Of a DNA stretch of 64,000 nucleotides, positions 13,226-23,864 are shown in pieces. Within the stretch, counting starts at the first letter, position 1; every line of letters starts with the position of its first letter. Below the pieces are notes generated by a model. That model worked only from the letters and a program-made list of their open reading frames with translations. It had not been told where the DNA came from and ran no database searches. Made by a program: the position numbers and the translations under genes. This stretch comes from Leptobrachium leishanense. Taxonomy: Eukaryota > Chordata > Amphibia > Anura > Megophryidae. The stretch is taken from positions 60,124,881-60,188,880 of the forward strand of contig CM019063.1 in NCBI GenBank assembly GCA_009667805.1, written 5' to 3'.

Positions 13226-13486
13226 ATTATTATTATTATTATTATTATTCTTTATTTATAAAGCGCCAGCATATTCCGCAGCGCTGTACAATAAGCACAG
13301 TATAGACAGGGTTACAATACATTGAACAACATTTGACAAACAGTACAGGAGGAGATGAGGGCCCTATTCCCGTAGGAACTCACAATCTAGAGGGTTGGGG
13401 TTGGAAACAGGAGGAGAGGACTGTAAGGTGAGAGTGATTGATGGTTGCGTCAGTGAGTTGGGGGTAGGCTTCCCTAAATAGGAATA
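13226..13486 (-). mobile_element. L2-like LINE 3' end inserted in copy A
   Basis: Read on the minus strand, it ends in GTACAGCGCTGCGGAATATG and GCGCTTTATAAATAAA followed by an (AAT)n tail, here seen as (ATT)n at 13228-13250. This is the characteristic L2 3' terminus. Upstream on the same strand is TAGATTGTGAGTTCC, also typical. Copy B at about 46783 lacks the insertion (CAGTAGCAACAGGAAGC). Confidence 0.85.
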
Positions 13487-14014
13487 GGAAGCAAACAGAA
13501 CAGGCAGGGAATAGACAGAGAGAATAGTCAAATGGCAGGCAAAGTCAGCAACAGATCGGGTCCCCAGAACAAACAGGGTCAGTAACAAGTATACAAATTG
13601 ATTCGGTAAGCTAGCGATGTGGGAATAAAGGCTGAGACACACTGAGCGTGTAGCGACTCACAGCGTAGCGAAGCGAAGAGAAGCAAACATTTTGCAGGCT
13701 TGACTTCACTCCGCTCCGCCTCGCAGCGTGTCTACACTGCATTACGTTTGCTTCTCACCGCACTGGACAGGAATCCACTAATTAAATTAAAATGTACACA
13801 CAAAACCGTTTTATTTTCACAAAGCACATGTTATATAGGCAAAAAAAGTTTCTACTGAATAAAATACATCAAAAATTACTGTTAATTTAATAGACCTATA
13901 TATACGTATATATCAGCACACAGATATATATATATACACCTACCCACAGACCTCAGACCATATATATACACAAACGCACATGGGGGGGTGGCATGTGGAT
14001 AATCTCAACTAAAT

Positions 14015-14153
14015 GCGCCCCCCCATTTGGCTGATCCCTCCAGAAGTAATGTTGAACCCGACAGAGCAGAGAATATATATATTATTCTCTGCTCTATCAG
14101 GTTCAAAATTTCTTCTGGAGGGATCAGCCAAATGGGGGGGGGGGGGAATTAGT
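14015..14153. repeat. Inverted repeat inside copy A
   Basis: Two arms of about 65 bp (CCCCCATTTGGCTGATCCC and its inverse) flank an AT-rich centre containing TATATATA. The same foldback is present in copy B at 47440-47571, so it is part of the parental element. It could be an older MITE swallowed by the hAT. Confidence 0.8.
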
Positions 14154-14214
14154 TGCCAAAATGTGTGTGTAATACAAGTCTGGATATATATATTTATAAG
14201 CTATATCTTATCTA

Positions 14215-14242
14215 TCTCTATCTATCTATCTATCTATCTATC
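14215..14242. repeat. Short (TATC)n microsatellite
   Basis: About seven TATC units within copy A. In copy B the corresponding place holds (TA)n interrupted by the 1.5-kb palindrome. Confidence 0.85.
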
Positions 14243-14467
14243 CCATACCTGCCCTTACCTTCCCCTATAAATTTGCTAAAAATATAAACACAAAAAAAAC
14301 AAACCACTGCCTGAGACCCCGCGTAGCCCACATGCCACCCCCCTCTACCTTGCTGAATGTATCTTATATATATAATTAAATACATTCAGCCAGGTAGAGA
14401 GAAAAAAAAGTTTTATTTTATGTTCCATGGGGCATTTAAAAACGTCCTCGGATTTTATTTTTTTTAG

Positions 14468-14697
14468 AAATGCCTTACCTTAGCCTAGTGGTCAGTGGGG
14501 GCTCCCTGGATCCTGGTTGTGGGGGGGGGTCTGCCATTGCCGCAGGTGCAGCGGCTCCCTCCCTGCGCTGCCTGTCTCTGCCACATGCACCCGGGCGGCT
14601 AGCCCGCACAGTCGCAGCTCTGTCATCCGGCGGCCGCATGCTCCTCAAAGGGATCCTTGGGAGGCCCCGGCAGGCTGCCCTCTACAATGCCTGATTA
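14468..14697 (+). other. GC-rich block in copy A, not a confirmed gene
   Basis: A GC-rich island in otherwise AT-rich element DNA, with a GCGGCCGC site near 14630. A frame of 74 codons is open. The counterpart in copy B (49504-49740) keeps the same frame for about 65 codons with substitutions, then diverges by an indel. Nothing in the peptide is recognisable. Confidence 0.4.
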
Positions 14698-15105
14698 GAG
14701 AGCTGTGTCTGCCTGATGCTTTAGTAACAAGAATGTTTTATCCATAGGCTTCAATGTTAAAAATATTCCAGTTTTAATCCAATATCTAATAAACCGTTGC
14801 TTATAATATTCTGCAGTAAAGAGTCTCTTTATTTCTAGATTTTTAGTATATTTTAAGCATATCTTATACTTTTTCAAATATTTTTTTTTCAATTTTTTTG
14901 GCGAACGTCCCAAAAAGTTTGAAGTTCGCGAACTGTCGAACGGCCGATGTTCGATACGAACTCCAAACAGATCTGCTCATCCCTAGCTTCGTTTTTCCCA
15001 TATTTGTTTAGTTAAGAAAATATTTCACTCTATATATGTCACTGGGTGCATCCATCGTGGGATATTTTGAGTTGTAAACTGCCCCCCCCCACCCACACAC
15101 ACTAA

Positions 15106-15871
15106 CAGGGTTATTCAAAGAGAGACGATCTGGCTCCCTAAATGTAACCGGACACTGAAATTCAGCATACGGGGACATTTCGTGGCCATTCGGCTATTCA
15201 GAGAGCAGGCAGTTCGTCAAATGTTAGCGAATTGCCTGCACATACGGTGCCTGCTCGTTGCCTGTTCGAGGGCAGTGAAATCCCCATAGAGAAGCAATGC
15301 TTCGTCTATTCAGAGAACAAAAACCAGCAGTGAAAGGTTGCCGAAATGCGCTGGTGGTTTAATTCGACAGGTTTATTCAGGCGAATCCCATAGGCTTCAA
15401 TGTTAAAAATATTCCCGTTTTAATCCAATATCTAATAAGCCGTTTATTATAATATTGTGCAGTAAAAAGTCTCTTTATTTATAGATTTTTTTTTAGAATC
15501 TTTTAGACATTTTTTTGGAATTTTTTTGCAAACTTTTTTTCGTTTTTTTTTTAAATTGTTTTTTCTTTTTACTGTAACAGACCTTTTTATTATCATTCAT
15601 AGGATCTTATATGTAACTTCCAGATATTTGCGTTCAGTCGTTTTTTTGCAAACAGCGTTTCAATTTTCAAACTTTCAAGCGTACTGTTTTTTTAATTTTT
15701 TTTCACCTCGTTCGTCTGCGTTTTGACTTTTTCTGGCGGATGCTCTGCACTGTGATCTTGCTGAATACACCGCAGGGTCTGCAAAATAGGATCGCCGAAT
15801 TGCCCCGAAGTGCAGGGAACAAAAAGTCACCGAACGTATGGTGACTTTTCGATTCTCTTTGAATAACCCTG
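15106..15871. mobile_element. CAGGGTTATTCA-family TIR element, copy C1
   Basis: Starts CAGGGTTATTCAAAGAG and ends with its inverse CTCTTTGAATAACCCTG. The interior has the family hallmarks: CCCATAGGCTTCAATG, TCCAATATCTAATAA, CTGTAACAGACC and a GCAAACAGCGTTTCAA box. It is non-coding. The flanks do not show a clear duplication in this copy. Confidence 0.85.
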
Positions 15872-16262
15872 AGTATCTTTCCATCACTTGCTCCTCACTG
15901 TTGAGACATTGAGCATAGAATGGATTGAATGGGTCTGCACTCATGGAAACCGACTCACAGCAATTGATTGTGTGGGATATATCTATTCACCAGGGAGTAG
16001 ATTTAAATATTTTAAACTCCTTGTTTTATCTCATTCAGCTGCCATCTCTTATTTCAGCAACACAATAGACCCTATGCAGCTTTATCTAACCATACCCTCC
16101 TCCACCCCTTTGCCACTTAATTGCTGTAGAAGCTAAACCACAACTGTAAAGTAAAACTAACCATAAGATTTTGGTATATGTTAAATCATGGGAAAAATCC
16201 ACAAAATGGAAACAGGAGATAAAAACATAATTTTATATTTCCAGTTTGCATACAATTACTTA
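15872..16262. other. No recognisable element
   Basis: AT-rich spacer between two CAGGGTTATTCA-family copies. I see no repeat boundary or coding motif. Confidence 0.4.
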
Positions 16263-17085
16263 CAGGGTTATTCAAACTCCGGTGGAATTTCGGTGCTCTT
16301 TTGCTCCCTGCACTTCGGGGAATCAAATTCCCCGACCCTGAGGTGAATTCAGCATTCACTGCAGCGACCCCGAAGTACAGAGAAAAGCTGCCGACCACAA
16401 CTGAAAAACCGCCAGGAAAACGCCGAAAACCACAGCAAAACCGCCAGGAAAAAATCAGAGTGGTCCGATAAACCGCTGAAAAAAAGCCAAACGCACCAGA
16501 TTATCTGCCGCAAAACAGCCGAACGCATCCAAAAAAAGCCGACGATCTGCCAAACAGAGCAGCCGACCAACCGCCAGAAAAATCTGGCAAGCTGACGAAC
16601 GGGGTAAAAAAAAAACCACTGTAACTTTTAAGGGCTGGTTGCAAAAAAAACACTGGGTGAAAATGCCTGGAATTAAAATATAAGGTCCTATAAATAATAA
16701 CAAAAAGATCTGTTACAGAAAAAAAAAACCACTATTTTAAAAAAAAATGATCGGGAAAAAACTTTTTACAAAAAATCCCAAAAAATGCCAGAAAAATCCT
16801 AAAAAATTAATAAGTAAGGAGACTTTTTGCTGGAATTTAAAAGAATAAATGGTTTAATAGATATTTAATAAAAACGGGAATATTTTTTACATTGAAACCT
16901 ATGGGATTTGCCTGATTTAACCTGCCGAATGAAACCACCGAACATCAGGGCATTTCACTCACATTTCTCTGCTGTTCAGTGTCTCTGAATAGATTAACCA
17001 TTGTTTCTCTATGGGGATTTCACTGCTGTTGAACAGGTACCATATTTCGCTGGCAATTCGCCGTATTTGACAAATAAGCCAACAT
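16263..17085. mobile_element. CAGGGTTATTCA-family element, copy C2, right end lost
   Basis: The left terminus CAGGGTTATTCAAACTCC is present. Family interior follows in the orientation opposite to C1 (CTGCACTTCGGGG, then the reverse of the poly-T segment, then CCTATGGGATTTGCC and CTCTATGGGGATTTCAC). It fades near 17085 with no right terminal repeat. Confidence 0.75.
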
Positions 17086-17153
17086 TGATTGCGATATTCC
17101 CGGCGGTGTATTATGCATTAGGAGTGAGTGTCTTTTGTGTCTTTAAACTCTAA

Positions 17154-17880
17154 GGGCCCTATTACATTCTTCACGCAAAAATGCACGCGTAATGTGTGAA
17201 TTTTTGCACAAAGCGTTAGACGTTAATGCATGTAAATTAACGCTGGTATTACAATCCTCACTCATTTTTTCATCCGTCAAAAAATAACGCGCGTAAAACG
17301 GACGTGCAAAAACGCGCGCGCAGCAACGTTGCGTTTGCGGACAGTGTTTTTCACGCGATTCAGCCAATCAGAATTAAGAACCACAATTGTCTCACGTTAA
17401 GTTTTTGCGCCTGTCAAAGTCAATCTGCGCATATATGCTGCATCAATAATAAAAACGCGCACAACTTCTCCATTTTATTGGTTTGGGTATGTGTAGAATG
17501 TGTAACTATACTTTGCTGCGTATTTTTTTTTGGGCTGGTGTATTTGGGTTCGGCCAGGTTGATAGAATTTGCCGTTAACACCAGCTTTTAGGAGTCGCTA
17601 AAATTATGCGCGAAAAGGCTGTGCGTTAAATCCTGCGCATAGATTGTAATACCATCCGCGTACCAGCGCACAAACGCATATGCGCTCACGATGCTAAGTA
17701 TAGGACGCGTGCAGTACAGTAAACTCGCGCAGCGTTTGCGCAGGTTCACCCGCGATAGACGTATACGCGCGTTTTTTGCGCTGACATTGTAATACGACGT
17801 TCTGCGCAAAGGATTTTGCCCCTCGTGTTAATGCGTTTTTGCGCGGGCGTTAACGTTTGTGTCAAGATTGTAATAGGGCC
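17154..17880. mobile_element. PIF/Harbinger-type MITE, copy D1
   Basis: GGGCCCTATTACATTC at the left and GATTGTAATAGGGCC at the right are inverted repeats. TAA lies at 17151-17153 and again at 17882-17884, one base off the TIR, consistent with a TWA target duplication. The 727-bp interior is unusually rich in CpG (ACGCGCGCG, CGCGCGT) and non-coding. A second copy (D2) lies at 19807-20969. Confidence 0.8.
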
Positions 17881-17884
17881 GTAA

Positions 17885-18269
17885 ATAAGGGACTTTTCTG
17901 AGCATTAAGTTATATTACAGATAATGACTGATTCTGAAGAAAAGTTCTAAAGTTGAATCAATCAACAGAGAATCCATAAGAATGTTCCAACTGCACTTTG
18001 GTATATAGCTGCTCATAAAAATTGGTTGGAAAAAAAAAACATTGTAAATAGGAAACAGACCTGGAAGAGGTCCTGGAAAGGGGAGAATGGGAATTGATTT
18101 TCGAACGTGGTGCCTAGATCAGCATATGTACTTTAATACAAGAGAATTGCTTTAAGGTTTCCTTCAGGTGATGTCTACACACCCTGCATTTCAAACATTT
18201 CCCAGCATCCTCCTCTCCACCACTCCAGAACCAAGAGCCTTTACCCCATAACCATGGACAGTTCTTCTT
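17885..18269. other. No recognisable element
   Basis: Ordinary AT-rich sequence between D1 and C3, with no supported feature. Confidence 0.4.
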
Positions 18270-18865
18270 CAGGGGTTATACTGAAATTTCGGTGCCTTCC
18301 CATACAGCGCACTTCCATTTCACCTAGCTTGTGGTGAATTCACTAGTCACCGCAGGGTCCCCGAAGTGTACCAAACATGAAGCCACGGAACGCCGCCGAA
18401 CTGCAGAAAAACGAAAAAAAAAACAGAACTCTGCTATTCTTCTAAAAGTTGTTTAAACCAATAAAAAATGCGTGAAAATGTGTGGAAATAATAAAATAAG
18501 GTCTTATAAAAATTAATAAAACGGTCTGTTACAGAGTAAAAATAAAATTGGGAATTATAATTTAGTCTAAAAAGAACAAAAAAGTTTGAAAAAAAAAAAA
18601 AATTTTATTTAAAAGAAAATTAAAAGAATAAACTGTTGAATAAAAAAAAATTCAAACGATAATATTGTTTTACATTGAATGCTAAGGGATTTGTCTGTTT
18701 AAACCCGATGAACTGAATCACCGAAAATCAGGGCATTTCACTGACATTTCGGTGCAGTTTGGCGTTCTCTGATTAGGTTAACCATTACTGATCTATGGGA
18801 CAATTTCCCTGCCGTCGAAGATCGTCAAATTGCGGCAGACTGTACCATACGTCGTTGTCAATTTG
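18270..18865. mobile_element. CAGGGTTATTCA-family element, copy C3, degraded
   Basis: A weak left end (CAGGGGTTATACTGAAATTTC), then CTAGCTTGTGGTGAATTC, a poly-A interior, GGGATTTGTCTG, CAGGGCATTTCACTGACATT and CGGTGCAGTTT. All of these are family landmarks in the usual order. No right terminus is seen. Confidence 0.65.
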
Positions 18866-18889
18866 CCACACTGACAACACGCCACACCT

Positions 18890-19402
18890 CATATATATAT
18901 ATATATATATATATCCCCACACCAGACCTCAGATACAAATATACTCACAGACCTCAAACATATGTACCCACAGACCACAGATACATGTATACCCACAGAC
19001 CTCAGACCCTGGGGCTGCTGGAAAAATGCATTAACAGCATTTCACAAGATTTACCCTCCAGCTGGCCGTGTTCCACCGAGCGGCCGCCGATTTGTGAAGG
19101 CTGCGATGACCTCTAACAAGATCTTGTGACCACTGCGAGATTGCGGCTGGAGGCTGTGTCACAGCCTTCACAGGCCGGCGGTTGCTTGGTGTAACGCGGC
19201 CAGCCGGAGAGGAATGCTGGCGAAATGCTGTTAATGCATTCTGCCAGCTGCCCCAGCCCCTCGGGGACTAGCAAGCCAGCCCAGCACTGGCTTCCAGGTA
19301 TTGTTAAAGGTATCGGCGCATTTGCACGAGTACCAAGTACTTGTAGAAATGCTGTTATCGGCACCAATACCGATAATAGTATCAGTATCAGTGCATCCCT
19401 AG
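18890..19402. mobile_element. hAT-like element remnant with internal foldback
   Basis: The right end reads ATCAGTATCAGTGCATCCCTA, the inverse of the common hAT terminus TAGGGATGCACTGATAC. Inside are (TA)n at 18892-18914, repeated CACAGACCTCAGA motifs, and a foldback at about 19009-19255 (GCATTAACAGCATTTC against its inverse). No matching left terminus is visible. Related CACAGACCTCAGACC sequence occurs in hAT copies A and B, and copy B carries TAGGGATGCATTGATACC at 47272. Confidence 0.6.
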
Positions 19403-19806
19403 CTATAGCAAATAAAAGGTTTATTAAACAGGGCACAACAGGAGTAAAAGCAAAATCACTTAACACCAGGCTTTTGGGAGTTGGTGTTCGGTTTCTGAAA
19501 ATCATCTTCAGCTGAGATCATTGAGCTACCATGGAATAGCTCCATGTTCTTGTGTTGAGCCACTATTAACAGCAGCTATGCAAAGTATAGGAGAAATTAA
19601 TGTACTGCAAGGAGTCGGTAATTCCGAGTCGGAATATCAATTCCACCCATTACGTTAACAGCAAGAATGGAATAGGGCCTTATATTGGGACACAGTATGT
19701 TAATATTCATTGAGCTGGTTCTACCCAAGTACATTCTAAAGAACCTGGCTGCACTTCAGCATGAGCTAAAATATTTGGCTATTTCAGTGGTGACGTTAAA
19801 GTATTT
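19403..19806. other. No recognisable element
   Basis: No repeat end or coding motif that I can support. Confidence 0.4.
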
Positions 19807-20969
19807 GGGCCCTTATTACATTCCTTGCGCATTTGTTTTTGCGCGCACAAATGCGCATTTGCGCAAGGGGCAAAACCCTTTGCGCTGACCGTCGTAGTAC
19901 AACGTTCGCGCAAATGATGCACGTTATCGTTTAGCGCGGATGGACCTGCGCGAGCGTGATGAACTGTGCGCGTCCTATACTTAACATTGTGAGCGCAAAT
20001 TCGTTCGTGCGCTGGTACGCGGATGCTATTACAATCGGTGCGCATCTTTTTACGAACGGCGTTTGAGCGCATAATTTTAGGCTAGGGTCAGACTGAGGCA
20101 GTGCGAACGCGCGTTCTGGCGCACTTAATCATGGCCGCACTAGCAGCAGATGCCGGGCAATGATGGCCAATATACGAAGTACGGTCGCACAAAAGTCCGG
20201 CTGCGCAACGCAAGTGGAAAATGAACGCATTTTTTCGAGAACGTTAAACCACTAGTACTGACGTACAGAGTGCGCTGCGTCCGCTAGCGGCGTGTGTGAG
20301 TGAATTGGAGACATCAGACGCTGCTAATGTCCGGCCAACATAACGTCCAGATGCAAGAAGTGTTTTATTGATGATCCGTACAAAATCACGGATGAAACTG
20401 CGCATCGTATGACCGCTATTGCGTATTCCGTGAAAAAATACGTCCATTCTTCGAACGCACATTTTCACGGACAACGTGAAAAATGCGTTAGTCTGACCCT
20501 AGCCTTAACGTCTTTGAAAAGCTGGTGGTAACTGCAAATCTGAATGTTCTGGCCGAAACGAAAAACACCAGCACGAAAAAAAAAAAATACAGCACAGTAT
20601 AGTTACACATTCTACACATACCCAAACAATAAATTTGTGAATTTGTGCGTGTTTTTATTATTGCCGCAGCATGTATACTCAGATTTACTTTGACAGGCGC
20701 AAAAACTTAAGCGAGTCAATTAAGGTAAATTGATGTCAATTAAGGTTCTTACTTCTGATTGGCTGAATCCCGCGAAAAAAAACCAGTCCGCGCACTGATT
20801 TACATGTGCTACGTTACTGTGCGTATTACTCGTCGTTTTTACGAACATTATTTTTGGACGGATGAGAAAATGCGTTCGGATCGTAATACCACCGTTAATT
20901 TCCGCGCGATAACGCTATAAAAAATTGCGCTGCGTGGACGAATTTGCGCGAAGAATGTAATAGGGGCCC
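19807..20969. mobile_element. PIF/Harbinger-type MITE, copy D2, interrupted
   Basis: Left end GGGCCCTTATTACATTCC and right end GAATGTAATAGGGGCCC are inverted repeats. Interior is CpG-rich as in D1. Removing the nested element at 20080-20504 leaves about 738 bp, close to the 727 bp of D1. Confidence 0.8.
20080..20504. mobile_element. MITE derived from the local Harbinger transposon, H1
   Basis: Ends GGCTAGGGTCAGAC and its inverse GTCTGACCCTAGCC are flanked by TTA at 20077-20079 and 20505-20507, a perfect 3-bp PIF/Harbinger target duplication. The left part is the inverse of the right end of the autonomous element (30790-31040), including GACGTACAGAGTGCGCTGCG. The right part matches the other terminus. 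It is thus an internal-deletion derivative, inserted into MITE D2. Confidence 0.88.
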
Positions 20970-21689
20970 AAATGTGTACAATGTGCCATGTTTATGGGTC
21001 TGCATTAATACGATCCACTGGTACAACGGACATGCCGCTCTATATTGTGACGATGCGGTGGGTGTTTTTACAATCAGTGTACTGCAATATCACCAACCTA
21101 AATGGCTAAACAATATTTACATTGCTTCCTAGAGAGGGAAATTGCGTCAATATTCAAATGTAAGGAAAATATTTCCAGTGGAGCACCATGGGTAGATAGG
21201 TATGTTTACGAGTAGGCATTTAGTTGTTGTTACACGTGGATCGATTGTATATCAGCTTCGCTGTTCATGTGTGGCTTTTACCACATGCATTGTGCTGAGC
21301 GACCCGGGGAGCTTTACTGGCATTAAAATTAAGAGAGGGTTTAACGGCAGATTTATTCGCAGATTTATCGCCCTCTCGGGACCCCTTCGAAGTTCAAATA
21401 GCGGAATCATTAACAAGCAGAATAAGCTAAAGGATGCAAATAAATATCACGCGGAGAGATAGGGGACAGTATGAGGCAGAACATTTTATTGCCAGTGTTA
21501 CAACACTTCGGTGCTCACTTCCTACACACTCATTTTCTTAGAAGTGCAGGAGACTTCCAAGGTCACATCTGGGAATGATCTTATTTCAGATGTGCAGGCC
21601 ACCGACCTCATGGAGCATGTTGGCCATATTAAATATACACGATCGGTTACATGTTGAGGTAAGCAAACAAACATAAGTTATGTCTGAGA
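20970..21689. other. No recognisable element
   Basis: No supported feature. A frame at 21202-21462 (86 codons) has no recognisable motif. Confidence 0.4.
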
Positions 21690-22330
21690 TTTCAATATGG
21701 AACAGTTTGACATTTTTCAGTCCTTCCTAAACCAAAATCTAACCATAACCTCCATATATTGTCCACTCTCAGCACCAACAGATCTAGCCGATAGGTCCAT
21801 AACCCTAGCCACTTCTCCTTAGCAATGTAACCATCTTTTAGCATCAACGTCTTCATGAAGTTGCGGTGGTGGTATGTTTTGCTTAAGACATTTTTATGAA
21901 GATCGGGGAGCACCATTTTTTTCTGCTATTGCTTTACGGGCAGCTAATAGGATTTTGGAGAGCAAGCAATTTCCACTAGTAGAGAGGTTGTCGTCTGGTT
22001 TCACGAATAGGTGAGTCCAGGGGTTCCAGGGTGAGTGAAGTGTGGTGGATGTGTTCCACTAAAGTATCCTTCTCCCAATAGGGTTAAATTTTGAGGCAGG
22101 TCCTCCGCATATGGACTTGGGCTCCACGCTCTCCACATTGTCTCCAGTAGGTATCTTTGATCGATGGGTCGTCGTGTAGCATCACTGAGGTGAGATAACA
22201 TCTCATCAGGATTTGTACGGGCTGTTTCTGGAGGGTGGTGCAAATGTAAACCTTCTTGGCTGAATCTTGCCATCCGTCTCTGTTGAGCTCTGAGTCTAAA
22301 TCTTTCTCCCAGGCCTTCACATAACTGAAA
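21690..22330 (-). pseudogene. L1/Tx1-like LINE ORF2 C-terminal fragment
   Basis: On the minus strand, starting near 22320, the translation reads KAWEKDLD, then LMRCYLTSVMLH and YWRQCGERGAQVHM, followed by a cysteine (RRTCLKI). This is the pattern of the post-RT region of L1/Tx1-type ORF2 (a YLTP-like segment and a CWRC-like cysteine motif before a W/R-TCP segment). Further pieces continue in other frames to about 21690 (LLAARKAIA-like near 21935-21960, YIAKEKW near 21820). Frameshifts and stops make it non-functional. Confidence 0.7.
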
Positions 22331-23164
22331 CCTTCAGAGGAGAAATAGGAGAGATGAGATTATACTAGTGATATTAAGCCTTTTGGATATGTTACAGAGA
22401 GGCAGTATAAGATGTTCTTATGGACGACACAACATTGTCCCATAAAATAATGGACAAACAGCCATCAATGACCAAGTATTTTTTTATGAATAAGTTATCA
22501 TTCATCCATGTTCCCTTGCAGTCTGGTTCCAGTATTGGAGTTCTCATTTCTAACTCTGATCATAAAAATGCCTACGAGATTCTCTTATTAGCAGTTTTCT
22601 TATGATATAATAAAGAGATGGAAAATGATGGAATTTTATGTGCTTAAGAATGAGAATAAAGAGTTGGGCGTCCATCACATCCATGCAATGCTGCTGCATT
22701 TCTTATGGTATCACAGTCCGACTCATGGCTTGTCCAAGTCCTGCCCATGAACCCACCCATATCCAGGATCCATACGCAGCTGGGAACTGGAAACCAGCCC
22801 CTACCCAACCCAGAATCTTTAGGATTTTCCTTGGTTAAAAAGGTGGAAGACTATCCCAAGCCAAGTATACAGCATCACAGAGTCCACTGGAATACTAGAG
22901 GTTACAGCTGTACTTTTGTAACAGTACCCTCATTGTTGCGGTCCTCTTTGTTCAACCTGTGACTGAAGCTGTTTCACTTTATTCTTTTGATGTGCGTCAT
23001 TTTGATGATATTCCGGGGAGAATGGATATGGTGTCCTCTCTCTCCTCTCGTTCGCGATATTCTATCACTCCCTCCCAGCCAGTGAATTGGCTGGATGCTC
23101 TCTGGAGGGTCCAACCTCCCACACGGCCCTTACCATGCTAAGGCTTCCTGCAAGCTGGAAGCAT
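22331..23164. other. No recognisable element
   Basis: No supported gene or element ends. Several 60-85 codon frames carry no recognisable motif. Confidence 0.4.
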
Positions 23165-23542
23165 GTCACATCCAGGCATGTACTGGCCATCGGGACTACC
23201 GGGAGATTCCCGGCAGGCTGATGGCTTAGTGGGCTGCTGCCGGTTTCTTAATCGGCAGCTCTGGTATCGGACTCTTGGAGTCCGAAACCGGAGCTTGTCT
23301 GACTGTGATCTGCAGCCCAAGTGCTGCAGAGTACCTCCCATACACAGAGCACGTGACTGGGAACGGCACGCTGCATTGGCGCCACCACCTCAAGCAAGAA
23401 TCAAGTAATGTGATGTAGTGGACATCGCGATGCATACAGAGGAGGCCATTGATGGGCGCAGTCAAGGTGACGGAGTCCGGGACAGAGGAGCAGAACAGGC
23501 AGCTGAGTGCTGAGCCAAGTTGGTGAGTATACTCAGTTATAA

Positions 23543-23748
23543 CGGCTGGGTGGAGTAGAGGTAACATCACTGCTCTGCGTGGAGAGAGCCTGTGGGGACA
23601 TGGGTTCGATCCCGGTAAGAGCACCTCTCCAGTACGTGTCCTTGGGCAAGACACCTAACGGTACATACTCGCCAACCTGGACATACTTGAAAACGAGAGA
23701 CATCTCAATGTATCCTTCCTGGTAAAATCCTTTCTCAAAATAAAAATA
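23543..23748 (+). mobile_element. tRNA-derived SINE (MIR-like), copy 1
   Basis: The head GGCTGGGTGGAGTAGAGG is tRNA-like. A consensus-like RNA polymerase III B box, GGTTCGATCCC, lies at 23603-23613. A core with CCTTGGGCAAGACACCTAAC resembles the MIR/CORE-SINE core. The tail GAAAACGAGAGACATCTC, CAATGTATCCTTCCTGG matches the L2-like 3' end at 32555-32620. Other copies lie at 43942, 58403 and 60321. Confidence 0.85.
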
Positions 23749-23864
23749 TTGTGTTTGTTTTGCAGGATGGCGATGGACGGATCATCACCATATTCAGGAG
23801 AAGAAGATGGGATGGGCGGCCTGCTGTTTGGTGGGAGAATGAGAGTGACCTGGGCGGGTGGACC

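Larger units (their letters stand above)
11781..14985 (+). mobile_element. Large hAT-like non-autonomous element, copy A
   Basis: Begins TAGTGATGAGCTGAACACC and ends with the inverted match GAGCAGATC...GCTCATCCCTA style terminus. Flanks GGTTTGTT (11773-11780) and GCTTCGTT (14986-14993) agree at 6 of 8 positions, a decayed 8-bp target duplication as in hAT elements. The GTTCGAGTTCGAAC subterminal palindrome is clear. Copy B at 45858-50037 is collinear. Relative to B, copy A carries a CR1 insertion (12527-13086) and an L2 insertion (about 13226-13486). No transposase is present, so it needs a partner in trans. Just before its right end (14744-14870) it carries a fragment of the CAGGGTTATTCA family. 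Confidence 0.85.
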
